Source: Amaranthus tricolor
Lineage: Eukaryota; Streptophyta; Magnoliopsida; Caryophyllales; Amaranthaceae
Length of the DNA stretch: 64,000 nt
NCBI RefSeq assembly: GCF_026212465.1
Contig: NC_080055.1
Location: 15,478,996 to 15,542,995 of the forward strand
Direction: 5' to 3'
The translations under genes and the position numbers were made by a program. Shown piece after piece: positions 35,149 to 51,599 of this stretch (the first letter of the stretch is position 1; every line of letters begins with the position of its first letter). Below the pieces are notes generated by a model that worked only from the letters and a program-made list of their open reading frames with translations, did no database searches and was not told the origin of the DNA.

Positions 35149-35925
35149 GATAGAATGAACTAAAAGCAAGGATTTGATCAATAAGCTAAGAGGTATAGGC
35201 TAGGCTTTCTCACTAAAGTAGTGTTTACTAAACATTAACCTAAGGTCATGGATATTTTGTTATGGGGAAGAACGTATCATAAGTACTAATGTTCTCTCTT
35301 GAGCAACAAAAGCTTCCTAAACATACTCAACTACCTATTCTCATGGAGCTAAGCATAATTTAAGACATGAAGCACACATTCAACATTTCCAATCAAAGCA
35401 TCTACCTATTCTCATGGAGATGTCTTAACTTTTAATCATAGTTTATCATTAAAAATCAACTCTCGCCCTCAATTAAACGACACTAAAACATGATAGAAAA
35501 ATCCATCTTAAACCATAAACAACACAACCAAGCCAAAGGTAAAGAAAGCAATTCAAACTACATACATGGTGATGATGCCTAGCCTAAGCCAAAACAAACT
35601 ACTCACTCATACTCATATTGAAATTCTAGATTGCAAACAAGCCAAGAATCATAGATGAATAAATTAAACTAGAATATCCTAAAGAGATGAGCGCAATATA
35701 AGTTGAAGATTTACAAGCATGAATATATGAAACTAAAGGCAAACAATCAAAGATAACTAAGTGACATAAATTGAAAACAATATAATCAAGGATAGAAGTT
35801 ACTCTTTTAAGTTTAATCTAAGGATGAACAAGATGATTTGATGATTCAAAGTAAGACCTTCCAAAGCTTCAATATTAGTACATCAGTGGTTGAAGAATTC
35901 CAAGTTGCAAAATATTACAATAAAG

Positions 35926-36282
35926 TAGACCTGATCAAACACCGGGCCGGGCCGGGCCAGGTGGAAAAAATAGCCCATTGATGCGGGCGGGGTCGGGCCG
36001 GGCCGAAGTGCGAGCCTAAAAGTTCCTGCCCAAACCCATAATACGCGGGCTTGCGGGCCTATGTTATATATTATTTATACATAATTAAAAACACAAATTA
36101 CAAATAATTGAAATAAACAAATACAATTGTTACATATTTTGGTACCCAAACCTCACTTTTTTCGGGCGGGTAGGGCCGACGGGCCAAACGCCAATCCCAA
36201 ACCCGTCCCAAAAAAATTTGGGCCACTTATTTTTTGCCCAAACCCTCACTTTTTCGGGCCGAGCCGCCCATGATCAGGTCTA
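35926..36282. mobile_element. hAT-type MITE with 8-bp target duplication
   Basis: Terminal inverted repeats TAGACCTGATCA (35926-35937) and TGATCAGGTCTA (36271-36282) are perfect over 12 bp. CAATAAAG flanks both sides (35918-35925, 36283-36290), a perfect 8-bp target duplication as for hAT. Length 357 bp. It contains GGGCCGGGCCGGGCC-like GC-rich subterminal stretches and no coding capacity. It is nested in the Athila-like LTR. Confidence 0.93.
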
Positions 36283-36458
36283 CAATAAAGGATGGAGTTA
36301 AGATTGTATTTGGAATGTGAAAATACTTAATTGAATTGAAATGGAAATTATGTTAACACTAATTCTTAATTGAAATGAAAGCAAAGCTATGAAGAATACA
36401 TAGATATTACTCAAAATGAAAGGTGAAAACTGAGATGATAGCTCCATCTTCCTCTTCT

Positions 36459-36467
36459 CTATTTATA
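36459..36467 (-). promoter_or_regulatory. TATA box of the Athila-like LTR
   Basis: TATAAATAG on the minus strand; palindromes lie about 190-510 bp upstream. Confidence 0.55.
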
Positions 36468-36654
36468 GGCTTCAAAACTAAGTGGGGGTGGTGGTTTCAT
36501 GATTGCTCCACCACCCTTAGGTTGTTGGGGGGGGGGGGGGTGCCACCCCTAATGGATAGGGTAGGGTGGTTGGCAGTAGCAATTAGATGCAACAAATGTA
36601 ATTGGACCTCGAATGATACTTAAAAAGATCGCAAAAGCTATTTCCGCCCATTTC

Positions 36655-36980
36655 GCTCGACTCGAGCAGATCCCGCTCGACCAGTCGAGCCAACATCAGG
36701 TCCAACATCAGAAACTTCAAAAATTGGACAGAATGTGAAATTTAGCTCCGCTCGACCCAAGCCATCTTGCTCGACCGGTCGAGCGGATGTACTATGCTCT
36801 TAAATTGAATCCTGCTGATGATTGGAAGCTCTGGAAGTTTGAATGTACTTCGCTCGACCCAAGCCAACTTGCTCGATCGGTCGAGCGAACGTCAGATATG
36901 TAATACTCTGCTTCTGACTCGAGCAATGCTCCAGGGTTGCTCGACCTGCCTTGGCTCGAGCCCATTTTGGTCGAGTGGAT
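36655..36980. promoter_or_regulatory. TCGA palindrome cluster in Athila-like LTR
   Basis: GCTCGACCGGTCGAGC (36769-36784) is a perfect 16-bp palindrome. GCTCGACCAGTCGAGC (36675-36690) and GCTCGATCGGTCGAGC (36871-36886) are near-perfect. CGCTCGACCCAAGCCA repeats about 100 bp apart. A degenerate copy of this block is at about 40060-40110. Confidence 0.75.
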
Positions 36981-37257
36981 CTACTTTGGCTTCTTTTTGG
37001 CTTGTTTTATGGCTTAGCTCATGACGTTTCACTTCTTTAAGCCTCGGTGTTTAGGTGAGCAATGTATAAAACCAAAGGGCCTAGTTTGTGCTCGGTATTG
37101 ATGATTAGATCCTGAGATGAAATATAACACCAAAGCAACAAAACAAGCGTAAAATCCAATAAACCAATGCAATAACATGTAGTTTCCTCACGCTAAACAA
37201 GCCACTTATAGGGGTAAAAATAAAGATAAAATGTAGCTAATAAACTCCCCCAATCCA

Positions 37258-38403
37258 AACCCTTGCTTGTCCTCAAGCAAGCATTGCATTATCATAAAGA
37301 GAAAAGAAAATCGAGAACCAATCATAGATGCACATGAATGATCTAACAACAACTATAGCCATGAACGCACAAGCCACAATTTGTCAAAAGATGTATGATA
37401 TATTAGCAAGCTATGATTATCAATTCTAAAAAGTTTGAAGTGTGTTCCTGTTCTACAAATTATTCTCAAAACAAGTTGTGTAGAAATGACCTTACCATAC
37501 TGAGTCTAAGACTCCTAAAACAATTACTATGGGTATAAGTGGACCTCACTTTTGGATATGTTAGCCAAGATGAACAACCACACTCAAGTGTTTGAAGTTA
37601 CGCTCATTCCCTTATCCTATGGCTTAAAGTGATGTGAGCCTCTAAATAGAGGTGTCAAAGTTTTGCACCTCGATACTCGAGGACTTAAAGGCTAAGACTT
37701 CACTAGAAGTAGGTGGATCGACCTAAAAGAGGTGAATTGGTAAAGGTTAGAGTAAGATGAAATCTAGAAAGGGTAAGGTTACAAAAAGAGGTAGCATAAA
37801 TGTTTAGTTAACCCGAACAAACCAAAATGACCCATGGTCACAACTTGGCATTTATTAACTACTAATATTTTTGTATACAAATTTTTGACTTTTATTTTCT
37901 TTCTTTTTCTCTTGTTCCCTTTTTTTTGAATCAAACACAAACACTACACTACCAAAAGTGGGTAGTAAAATCAAAGAACTCTTAGAGTCATACAATAACA
38001 ACTAAATATATACAACTGGTGTCTAATAATCGAAATATCACCATGATATATGCAAGTGGTGACTTTAAGAAAATATAAAAAGACAAAGGGAATAAGCTCG
38101 ATCAAAACTAGCCACTAGATCCATATAATACCCAAGTCCTTCAAGTCATGCCTAGTGCGCTACAAATCCACAATCTCATTAATTTACGTGAATGCATAGT
38201 AAGGGCTCAATAAATACTCAGGGGTTCAAAATATGTCCACAAATACCCAAAGGCGGTGCCACAAACCAAATCAATGCTTAATTATTGTTTTGAAAACTCA
38301 AGGTTCGAAAAATAAAAAATCAAAACATTTAGAAGAAATAATCTAAACTTTCCAAGGTATCATACATAGATTAAGAATATGGAACAAAATGAAATCAAGT
38401 TAG
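37258..38403. other. Athila-like 3' untranslated region
   Basis: No gene seen between the purine tract and the post-pol ORF. Confidence 0.4.
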
Positions 38404-40010
38404 CTACTGAAGATAAAAAATGTGCATGAATGTGATTCTAGGCATCGAAAACATAATTAAATTAAGAAAATAGTAAGTTGAATTACAAAAGTAATAAAAT
38501 AGAAAGAAAATCAATGAAAGCATGCATATATACACAAGAAGAACTGAAGGAGACCATAAACACAACACATCCCCCAAGCCGAACCGAGCAGTGTCCTCAA
38601 TGCGATAAAAGGGCTTTCGAGAAGGCGCGAGGACTCTAGTCGTCATTCTCATCTCCCTCTTCATCCTCTTCATCCTCTTCATCTCCCTCATCATTATCTT
38701 CCTCATTATCATCTCCCTCTTCTTGTGCTCCAGGACCAAAACATGTGCTAGCGCCCCCCTGAAACCGTAAACATAACCAAAATAACCTGGTGGCGGTGTG
38801 TACCACGATGGGTGCACATGATCCGGGGCGATATGCCCCTGCCCGTAATGATGGTCATATATCGGATATTGGCTTCGTTGGTAATCGACCATGAATTGGT
38901 CGATCCGACTCTGTTGTGCCTCTATCCGGTCAAACCGCTGATCAAAGCCGTCCATACGCAGATGTAAGCGCTGTAGAGAGGTCAGGACAGGATCAGGGTC
39001 GGTATGATGGGGTGAAGGTAGGGGTGGAGGTGCTGCATGAGAGGTGCCACCAAACTCGAAGGTAGAGGATGGGCCTCCTTGCTCAAATGCAAGTGAGGGG
39101 CGACACTCCTCGTTTGTAGAAGAAGAGCCGCCTCGTCTCCGACGGGAGTACTGGTTGTGGAAAACCTGTAGTGGTGGCCTTTCCACTCCTAGAGGGTCAG
39201 GTACCCGTCCTTCTAGTCCAAAGAGATAGGTGGGACGGTTAGGGATTAAGTCGAGAAGAGGACCTTCTGGTCTAAAGAGATAGGTGGGAAGGTTAGGGAT
39301 TAAGTCGGGAAGAGCTTGGGTAGGGAGAGGGATATCGAATTGTCGATCATGAAGCTTCCACCATGTTTGACCATTTGAAAGCTTTAGCCACTTAGATTGA
39401 ACTAGATGGGTCATGCTGATGGTGGTGGCCTCTCTAAGTAGTACCCCTTCCCCTCTCCAACTAAAATGCATAGCAATTTGGGTGATGAGTCCACCAAACT
39501 GTATCGGTGTACGCACAGTATTAGGTTTATTAATGGTATGGTGGAATGTGTGGACTAGAAGTCTAAAATAATCAGATCGTTACTGTTGTCCTTATTGGAC
39601 TCAGATTTGGCCGTGATAGTGAAAGCCATGAACTTAAGCCAAATCCTGATAACAAGGTGATGAACCTTCTTCAGAACTAAATTATGCAGGTTGGTCAAGT
39701 GTTCTCTTGATATTAACGGCCAAATTTGGGTAGGTGTTGCTCATAGTCTAATCCTCCCTCCATGTCATTTAGACCAAATAAATCAGCAAGCTTAGTTGTA
39801 GTGAGTTGCCGCTCAATTCCATCTATCCTAAAATACAATGAGGTTTCCCCACAGTCATCTTGTGTTATGGTAAGGAACTCAAAAACTCGAGGACTAACTC
39901 GGGGTATGTTTCTCTATGCATATTGAACATAAAGCCCATGCCTATTGCTCTAAAGAAATGCATAGCATACTCAAACAATCCTAGGTTTCTGAGCACATTA
40001 GCATAAATAT
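38404..40010 (-). pseudogene. Athila post-pol ORF (ORF-1-family/env-like position)
   Basis: Minus-strand translation of about 39760-40000 reads GLFEYAMHFFRAIGMGFMFN and LTITQDDCGETSLYFRIDGI, resembling the Arabidopsis retrotransposon ORF-1 (ATHILA) family, which lies after pol. A broken stretch leads to the 370-codon frame 38404-39516 (GGLITQIAMHF, VQSKWLKL), whose C-terminal half is rich in Pro/Arg/Ser, has an acidic Met/Arg/Glu run and ends in hydrophobic residues near 38440-38560. Stops and shifts separate the two parts. Function in the family is unknown; envelope role not supported here beyond position. Confidence 0.6.
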
Positions 40011-40401
40011 CCCATGATCGGTCGAGTAACTCCCCTGTTTCACTGTATGATGTCTGCTCATCGCTTGACCCGAGCCAACCTTGCTCGGCTGGTCAAGCGG
40101 AGTGTTTTTTCAGCTAATAATCATTTAGACCACCTGCAGTGTAATGTTATATTTAAAATACTCCTTTGCTCGACCCTGCAGCATCATTTGTGCAGATTTT
40201 CTCATTTTTATTCTCACAATGAACAACCCAACTATCAAATCCTGCATCCATCAACTTTGTACAAGCATGCTATATAAAATATGTTACATAAATGAAAACA
40301 AAAACAATAAATAAAAGTGAATATACACAAAAACATACTAGAGTTGGGTTGCCTCCCAACAAGCGCTCATTTAAGGTCGTTAGCTTGACCATTGCGCATT
40401 A

Positions 40402-41663
40402 TTCATTCAGAACACGTGGGGGCTCAAGCGGCATTACCACTGGCCCTGCTAAAGGCTCACCTGCGCGATAGTGTTTGACACGTTGAGCATTCACCTTAAA
40501 TGTTTCCCCTTTCGCATTCGACAGCTCAATGGAACTATTGGGGAATACCCTCGTGATCTTTAATGGACCCAGCCAACGTGACTCCAGTTTCCCTTGGAAA
40601 TAACCTCAAACAAGAGTTCAATAGTAACACCAATTGTGCAACTTCAAAGCTCCTTCTGATAAGACCCTTGTCATGCCATCGCTTGATCTTTTCCTTGTAT
40701 AGCCTTGAACTCTCATACGCATCCAAGCGTATCTTATCAAGTTCGTTGATATCTAACAACCTCTTCTCACCAGCACGCTGTAGATCATAATAAGGGCTTT
40801 GATTGCCCAAAATGCTCTATGTTCAAGCTCTACTGGTAGATGGCACAACTTCCCATAGACTAACTTGTATGGTGTGGTTCCAATAGGGGTTTTCAATGTT
40901 GTTCTATATGCCCAAAGAGAGTCATCTAACTTATTTGCCCAATCTTTTCTTGACCTTGCAACCTTCTTCTCCAAAATACTCTTGATCTCTCGGTTGCTGA
41001 TTTCAGCTTGGCCACTACTTTGCGGATGATAGCCTAAACCAATGTTATGATAAACCCCATATTTCTTTAATACACCTTCAAATCTCTTTTCCAAAAAATT
41101 TTACCCTCCATCACTTATCAATACCCTCGGTGTGCTAAATCGCGGAAAAATGTGTTTCTTGAAGAACTTGGTAACCACGCGCGCATCATTGGTAGGAGAT
41201 GCTAAAGCCTCTACCCATTTTGACACATAGTCAACTGCCAACAAGATATACCTATTCCCATAGGAGGATGGGAATGGTCCCATGAAATCCACCCCCCATA
41301 AATAAAAAACTTCGATTTCTAGGATGTTGTTGAGTGGCATTTCATTTCTTCTTGAAATATTCCCTGTTCTTTGATATATGTCGCAGGATTTGACATAGAC
41401 ATGCGTATCCTTGAACAGCGAAGGCTAATAAAAACCACAATGAAGAATTTTTGCAGCAGTCTTAGAGGTACTAGCATGTCCTCCACAGGGCAGATCGTGA
41501 CAATGTGAGATAATAGAGGGTGCTTCTTCTTGTAGAACACACCTTCTAATTGCACCATCAACACATAGTCTATACAAGAATGGTTCCTCCCAAAAATGTC
41601 TCTTGACATTATAGGAAAACTTTTTTTTCTGCTGAGATGAGTATCCATCGGGAATGATTCCAC
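40402..41663 (-). pseudogene. Athila-like integrase and pol C-terminus
   Basis: Zinc finger region 41425-41663 ([27 protein letters not shown]); integrase core in 41101-41340 ([30 protein letters not shown]) and 40753-41094 ([17 protein letters not shown] with catalytic Glu, [13 protein letters not shown]). A stop at 41098-41100 follows the second Asp. Pol ends with NAKGETFKVNAQRVKHYRAG and a stop near 40402. Several frame changes, so not functional. Confidence 0.87.
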
Positions 41664-42150
41664 TTGCTAGATAATTAGCCAGGTCAGCATACCATGGAAC
41701 AATTGTCATGCTTACAGCTAATAGACACTCATCTGGAAATGAATCATCAATTGAAGCTTCCAAACTTGTTCCACCATCATGAATCAGTCGGGATAAGTGG
41801 TCGGCAACAACATTCTCTGCACCCTTCTTATCCTTAACTTCTAAATCAAACTCTTGCAATAGGAGAATCCACCGAATCAGGCGAGGCTTAGCATCTTTTT
41901 TTGTCATCAAGTACCTCAAAGCTGCAAGATCGGTGTGGACGATCACCTTTGAACCTAACAGGTAAGGCCTAAATTTCTCTATGGCAAATATAACTACCAA
42001 AATCTCTTTCTCTGTTGTTGCATAATTCATCTAAGTCGGATCCAATGTCTTACTTGCATAATAGATGGCATGCAACTTGCCATCCTTCCTCTCACCCAAA
42101 ACAACCCCTACAGCATAACTACTTGCATCGCACATAATCTCAAAGGGAAT
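41664..42150 (-). pseudogene. Athila-like RNase H
   Basis: FEIMCDASSYAVGVVLGERKD, then [40 protein letters not shown] and [13 protein letters not shown] are the RNase H blocks of Athila-type elements; a stop lies near 42028. Confidence 0.85.
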
Positions 42151-43547
42151 TTTCCAATCCGATGGTTGGATAATAGGAGTAGAGATAAGAGCTTGATTCA
42201 ATCTGTTAAAAGCTTCAAGGCAATCGCTAGTAAACAGTAACGGGGCATCTTTGGCGAGACGCTCAGTTAGAGGCCTAGTAATCTTAGAGAAATCCTTGAT
42301 AAACCTTTGGTAAAAACTAGCGTGACCAAGGAAACACCTTATTCCCTTAACATCAGAGGGAGGAGGTAAACGCACTATGACCTCTACTTTCGCTTTATCT
42401 ACCTCAATGCCCCTTTTGGAAATAACATGACCTAACACTACCCCTTGTTGTACCATAAAATGCCATTTTTCCCAATTTAGGGTGAGGTTGGTCTCCTTAC
42501 ACCTACGAAGCACCTTTTCGAGGTTGCTTAAGCATACTTCGAAAGATGTTCCGTACACAAAAAAAATCCATAAATACTTCCATAAAATCCTCAATAAAAT
42601 CAGAGAAAATGGCCATCATGCATCTTTGGAACGTGGCGGGGGCATTGCAGAGACCAAGGGCATCCTTCGATATGCAAAGGTCCCATAGGGACAAGAAAAA
42701 GTGGTATTTTCTTGATCATCTGGATGGATTGGGATCTGGAAAAATCCAAGATATCCATCTAAATAGCAAAAATATGAATGGTTTGCTAAACGTTCCAACA
42801 TTTGATCTATAATAAGCAAAGGAAAATGATCTTTACGGGTTGCTTTATTCAATTTCCTATAATCTATGCACATTCTCCAACCCGTAACTGTTCTAGTGGA
42901 TACTGACTCACCCTTATGATTTTTTATAATGGTCATGCCACCCTTTTTGGGCACTACTTATACGGGGCTAACCCACCTACTATCAGAGATAGGGTAGATT
43001 ATGCCTGCGTCAAGTAATTTCTGAACCTCGTTTCTTACAACATCTTTCATATTAGGATTAAATATCCTTTGAGGTTCTATAGATGTGGCATGATCTTCAT
43101 CAAGAAATATTCTATGCATTCAAAAAGATGGACTTATACCAGTGATATCATCTATTGAATACCCTATGACACTCATGAAATTTTTAATCCATGCAATCAG
43201 TTGGTCAAGTTGGGTATTATTTAGTTCAGCATTAACAATTACTGGATAAGTTTTATTTTCTCCTAAGTAAGCATATTTTAATGAAGAGGGAAGAGGTTTA
43301 AGATCTACCTGAGGAAGCGTGGATCTCTCCTGTTTAACCGTCACAAAAGCCTCCAAAACTGTCTCCGTAACTGTTTCCATATAGAAATCTGGTTCATCTA
43401 ACAGCTTCTTCAAACTTGCGGCCTCTGAACACCTTCCATCCTCAACTCCTTCTAAGATTGACCTCAAAGGGTCATCATACTGTGGATGCATAATCTCAAC
43501 CCTTGCCACTTCTGCTCTACACAGTGATTCATCAGTGGGTCCTTTCA

Positions 43548-43551
<4 letters not shown>
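42031..43551 (-). pseudogene. Athila-like reverse transcriptase, active site damaged
   Basis: 43120-43551 holds the pol linker (PQVDLKPLPSSLKYAYLG). 42616-42954 has GWRMCIDYRKLNKATRKDHFPL, FCYLDGYLGFFQIPIHP, and the next frames CNAPATFQRCMMAIFSDF and SKRGIEVDKAKVEVIVRLPPP. The catalytic motif, normally FMDDFSVYG, reads MDFF at about 42555-42570 with a frame change at this point, so the second Asp is missing. At least three frameshifts occur across the domain. Confidence 0.87.
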
Positions 43552-47830
<4,279 letters not shown>

Positions 47831-48059
47831 GTGAGACAGTTTAGTATAAGTTGACCCAATATTTAATTTAAAAACTCAAAAAAAAGTTTTTCATTTACTT
47901 AATTTTTACAAAAAAAAAAGACATTAATAGAATTGCTTGTATTGACTCGTCTCAGAATGAAACAGTCTCATATAAGACGCGCTGCGGTTTTTATATATAT
48001 TAATAATGAATTTAAAATTCGTCATTTGAAAAGGGCCTATATTTTTTATTTTGCTCAGG

Positions 48060-48830
48060 GCCTCTCAAACTTCCGAGACGGCCTGGTCGTGAAGGCTTTG
48101 ATCGAAAACGAGGATAGTTCAAGAGCCATTTGTTGAGTTTATTAAGCCAATGGAGTGTTCTATGACCATTCTGACTGAGATTCGCCAAGTTTTGGTCGAA
48201 TTAGCATTGAAGAAAGGCTCCAGAGTTAAATTGTTAAAGTCTCGAGCTCGAGCGAGATTATGTAGTTTCGATCGAAGCCCTATTGAAGCTAAGTTGAAGA
48301 AGCTTTTGTGCATCTCTGACCCAACTTTCAGTCGAAGCTAGACTTGAAAGATATATTCTGATACCTGCTGACTGAAGATTCAGTCGACGCTGCTGGGTCT
48401 CGGCCGAGACTAGTGCTGGCTTCGGGCGAGATCCATTGACACTTCGGTCGAAGCTAGGAGTTGTGCATATGTTCTGATGGCTTGCTGTCTTTAAATTCGG
48501 TCGGGGCTAGCTGCATGTTGTTGCTGCCCCGTTTCTTTTTCCTTGAGTTTCAAATCCCCATAATGTAAATAGTGGGGTTTTAGTTTTTTTTTTAAGTGGG
48601 GGACGGTATCATAGGTTATAGAGTTTACTTTTTATTTTTTAGAACATAGTTAGTGGAGCACGCACTCTCAAGAAATCCTATTTTAATGAAGATTTTAAGT
48701 GTAATTGAAATAATCAATTGTAATTTAATTAAATTTGTAATAGTTGGTATTTAATTTGCATTTATTTAATAGTGTAATAAGCTGAAGTAAAGGATATTTG
48801 ATAAGTCTCAACAACTTTGATCGAAAAATC
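48060..48830 (+). repeat. LTR-like block with TCGA motifs
   Basis: Repeated GATCGAAGCC, GTCGAAGCTAG, GTCGACGCTG and TCGGCCGAGA motifs (48230-48510) precede TGTAAATAGTGGGG (48565), as in U3 regions of other LTRs here. No clear ends; the ORFs inside are not credible. Confidence 0.4.
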
Positions 48831-49573
48831 CTATTCTATTTTAAAAAATTACAATAAAGTGAATATTATTTGTAATTTATAACAAAATTATAAGAATAAA
48901 CAAGATAAATAAACAATATCATTGCAAGATTGTTTAAACACAAATAGCACAAGAAGATTTAGTCAAAGTTTATTATTTAGCACAAGATTGTCCATCTATG
49001 TTGTGTTCGAAACTCTATTGTTGCGACTGCTCATCTGATGTTGTTGTCATGGCTAACATCTAAACTAATTGCTAACGTCAGATCATTTTTATTATGATTT
49101 TAAACGCGGTGAAAGGTGATTGTGAAAATTGATTATAAATCTTTGAGACCATTTATCATCTTCTAAATCAACTTTTGCCAAAACCAGCTTATTTGCAGCA
49201 AATACCAACTTGTTAATGAATGTAGCTTTTATGTGTCATTCTAGCATCTAATTCATAAACTTTCACATATTTAACTCAAATATACATATCGGAGAGGAAT
49301 AAAAAGTTAGTACAATTTTATGTGTCATACCATAAACAATAGTCCATTTTTTGAAGCTTAGACCTAATACAACATTACTACTACTAAGCAATTTATACCC
49401 AGGGAAGTAGGACCAGGTTAGTTTTCCCTCTTATTCACTTAATTTTGCTTAAAATTTCCAATCCCAGAATTACAAACTCATAAATTACTTTACTCTCCCT
49501 AAAACCCAATTATGATTTTATCTTTTTGTTAATGATGGGGTAGTCATTTGTTTTACAGAGCACCAAAATCAAT

Positions 49574-49612
49574 GGCAGAAAAGACCCAGGTCGCCATTAT
49601 TAGAGCAGGTAC
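49574..49612 (+). pseudogene. Possible first exon of a FAD-dependent oxidoreductase (fragment)
   Basis: ATG with MAEKTQVAIIRAG followed by a GTACTT donor. It resembles the VAIIGAG dinucleotide-binding start of flavin monooxygenases with Gly changed to Arg. Only 13 residues, so chance resemblance is possible. Confidence 0.2.
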
Positions 49613-49854
49613 TTTTGTGAAGTTTATATTCTACATGATTTTAAATTATAAAATAATATTAATATAACTTAACGATAATCAATTTGATAAATTTTTATCG
49701 ATTGATGGTATTTTTTTGTGTATTTTTTCACGAATATGTTTTATTATAACTGTATAATAAATAATTTCTTCGCTTTGATAATTATAATATTATAACAAAT
49801 AATAAGATGTAATGATTAAGTTATATTCTAAATGATTTAATATTATAAAATAAT

Positions 49855-50314
49855 GGGAAACGTATAAAAAATTACCTAATAAATTTTTTTTTTCAAAAAG
49901 TACATAATAAAAAAAGTTTTGCCAAAAAAATACCTAATAAAACTTTTTCTTTTCCAAAGAGTACCAAGTAACGTTTTCCTTCAGTTGACCGTTAAATATA
50001 ACGATTAACTGGTCAAAATCGAAAATTCTTCTTCCTCATCTTCAATTTCTTTTCCAATTTAACTTCGATTTTTAGTAAAAAGTAGAGGAAGAAGACAGTG
50101 AGGAAATTGAATTGGAAAAGAAATTGAAGATATGGAACAAAAATTTCACTTTTGACCAGTCAACCGTTACATTTAACGGTCAACTGAAGAAAAACGTTAA
50201 TTGGTACTCGTTGGAAAAGAAAACATTTTATTAAGTATTTTTTGACAAAACTTTTTTTATTAAGTACATTTTGAAAAAAAAAAATTTTATTAGGTACTTT
50301 ATGACACTTTTCCT
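49855..50314. mobile_element. Foldback MITE of MULE type, 9-bp target duplication
   Basis: The two halves are reverse complements over about 200 bp each (left ACCTAATAAATTTTTTTTTT, AACGTTTTCCTTCAGTTGAC; right arm matches). TAAAATAAT flanks it at 49846-49854 and 50315-50323, a perfect 9-bp duplication as for Mutator-like elements. Length 460 bp, no coding capacity. Confidence 0.9.
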
Positions 50315-50323
50315 TAAAATAAT

Positions 50324-51570
50324 ATTAATATAATCGCATCAGTAAATATTTATTGTACCCGATTTTTACGCGAGAATCTATCTAGTAATAGAATTAATTA
50401 AGCAACATAATATTCAAGTGAAATTCAAGTACCAAAATTTATAAGAAAACATGGATATCAGTAATCGTAACACATGACAAGATCTTTTGATTGTGTTGCT
50501 CCCTCAAGAACATAAATCCGTGTAATATCTTACAACCTATATAGCTAGAGTAATCGACAGTTTCCTCTAATTATGATATGCTAAAATGTATGATATTACA
50601 CTGATTTATGTTAATACTAAGCCAAGACACTTATTTATATTTATGCAGTTGAGCCAAGTTTCTTTTTTACTTAAAAAAAATATTATTAATTTAGGGTTAA
50701 AGTTCTAGATTCGATCTTCACCTTCCACTCCTTTTTATTTCCGTTTAACCATTAATCCAAAACAAAAAATACATTCAAAATTACAAAATTAATTGTAAGA
50801 AAATTCATCATTATCTAAAACTTCTCGAAAAAAATTTTCTTAAGTACTAACACTAGCCCTTTTGTCGACATTCTACTATCAATATAGTTATAACCTTCAT
50901 GTCCTTGACCAATCTTCCTCTTTCTCACGACTCACTCATTTTCAGTCCAAACGTGATAATCACACAAATTACAAACCCAAGAATACTTAACACCAAATTT
51001 CTTAATAAAATGATGTGGCCTGAATCAACAAGGTAATTACATTCGTTCTCAATTCTCAACACATTGATAAATATATCTATGATCCCCAACGACTCGCTTT
51101 TGAAATATTCGACTCGCAATCTGCACAACTCACAACCCGCCCTGCATCTACTAATACACTATGACATTCTGCTTTCAACCTGCACCAACACGCCCACTTA
51201 TATCTTACACCATTTAGGGTGTCTGACATGTAAAAACCACATCTGAAAAATTGGCTACAACAAGAGCTTATTACAATGTAATGTACAATGTCAGCCTCAA
51301 GTATTTGTCTTTTTGAAGAAATGATCTATTTGTCTACACCCGTGAGAACGCAAGCCACTTAAATGGGAATCAGATCTGAATCTTTTTGCTGAAACGATAC
51401 TCTCGTCCACCATCCTGTGTTCAAAATACAGATGTATTCGAGTTCAGAAAGTTATACAAAGTCATGTTGCTATTTCTATGACTTACCGATAGCTTATAGA
51501 ACTTTACATGAAAATATTGGATCAAAACACAATGGAAAAGAGATGGGAAAGATGTTGGCATGTTGCTATT
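50324..51570. other. Spacer, no gene seen
   Basis: Moderately AT-rich with no recognisable coding or repeat family. It may be the left part of the gene-fragment cluster. Confidence 0.4.
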
Positions 51571-51599
51571 CTAGGTATAAAGAAGTAGAGTTTCTAAAT

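Larger units (their letters stand above)
35154..37242 (-). repeat. Athila-like 3' LTR, inner part
   Basis: Continues the LTR after the copia insertion. It holds a hAT MITE (35926-36282), a TATA box (minus strand, 36459-36467), a G14 run (36527-36540) and a cluster of TCGA-centred palindromes (36655-36980). The right edge lies next to the purine tract at about 37245. Confidence 0.65.

Noticed and set aside
39044..39229. Plus-strand ORF opposite the Athila post-pol ORF
   Set aside because: Shadow of the minus-strand frame, with no independent support.
48119..48341. Overlapping opposite-strand ORFs near 48.2 kb
   Set aside because: They fall in an LTR-like block with repeated TCGA motifs; no family resemblance.
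49574..49612. A real oxidoreductase gene start
   Set aside because: Only 13 codons, with a key Gly changed; kept only as a low-confidence fragment.
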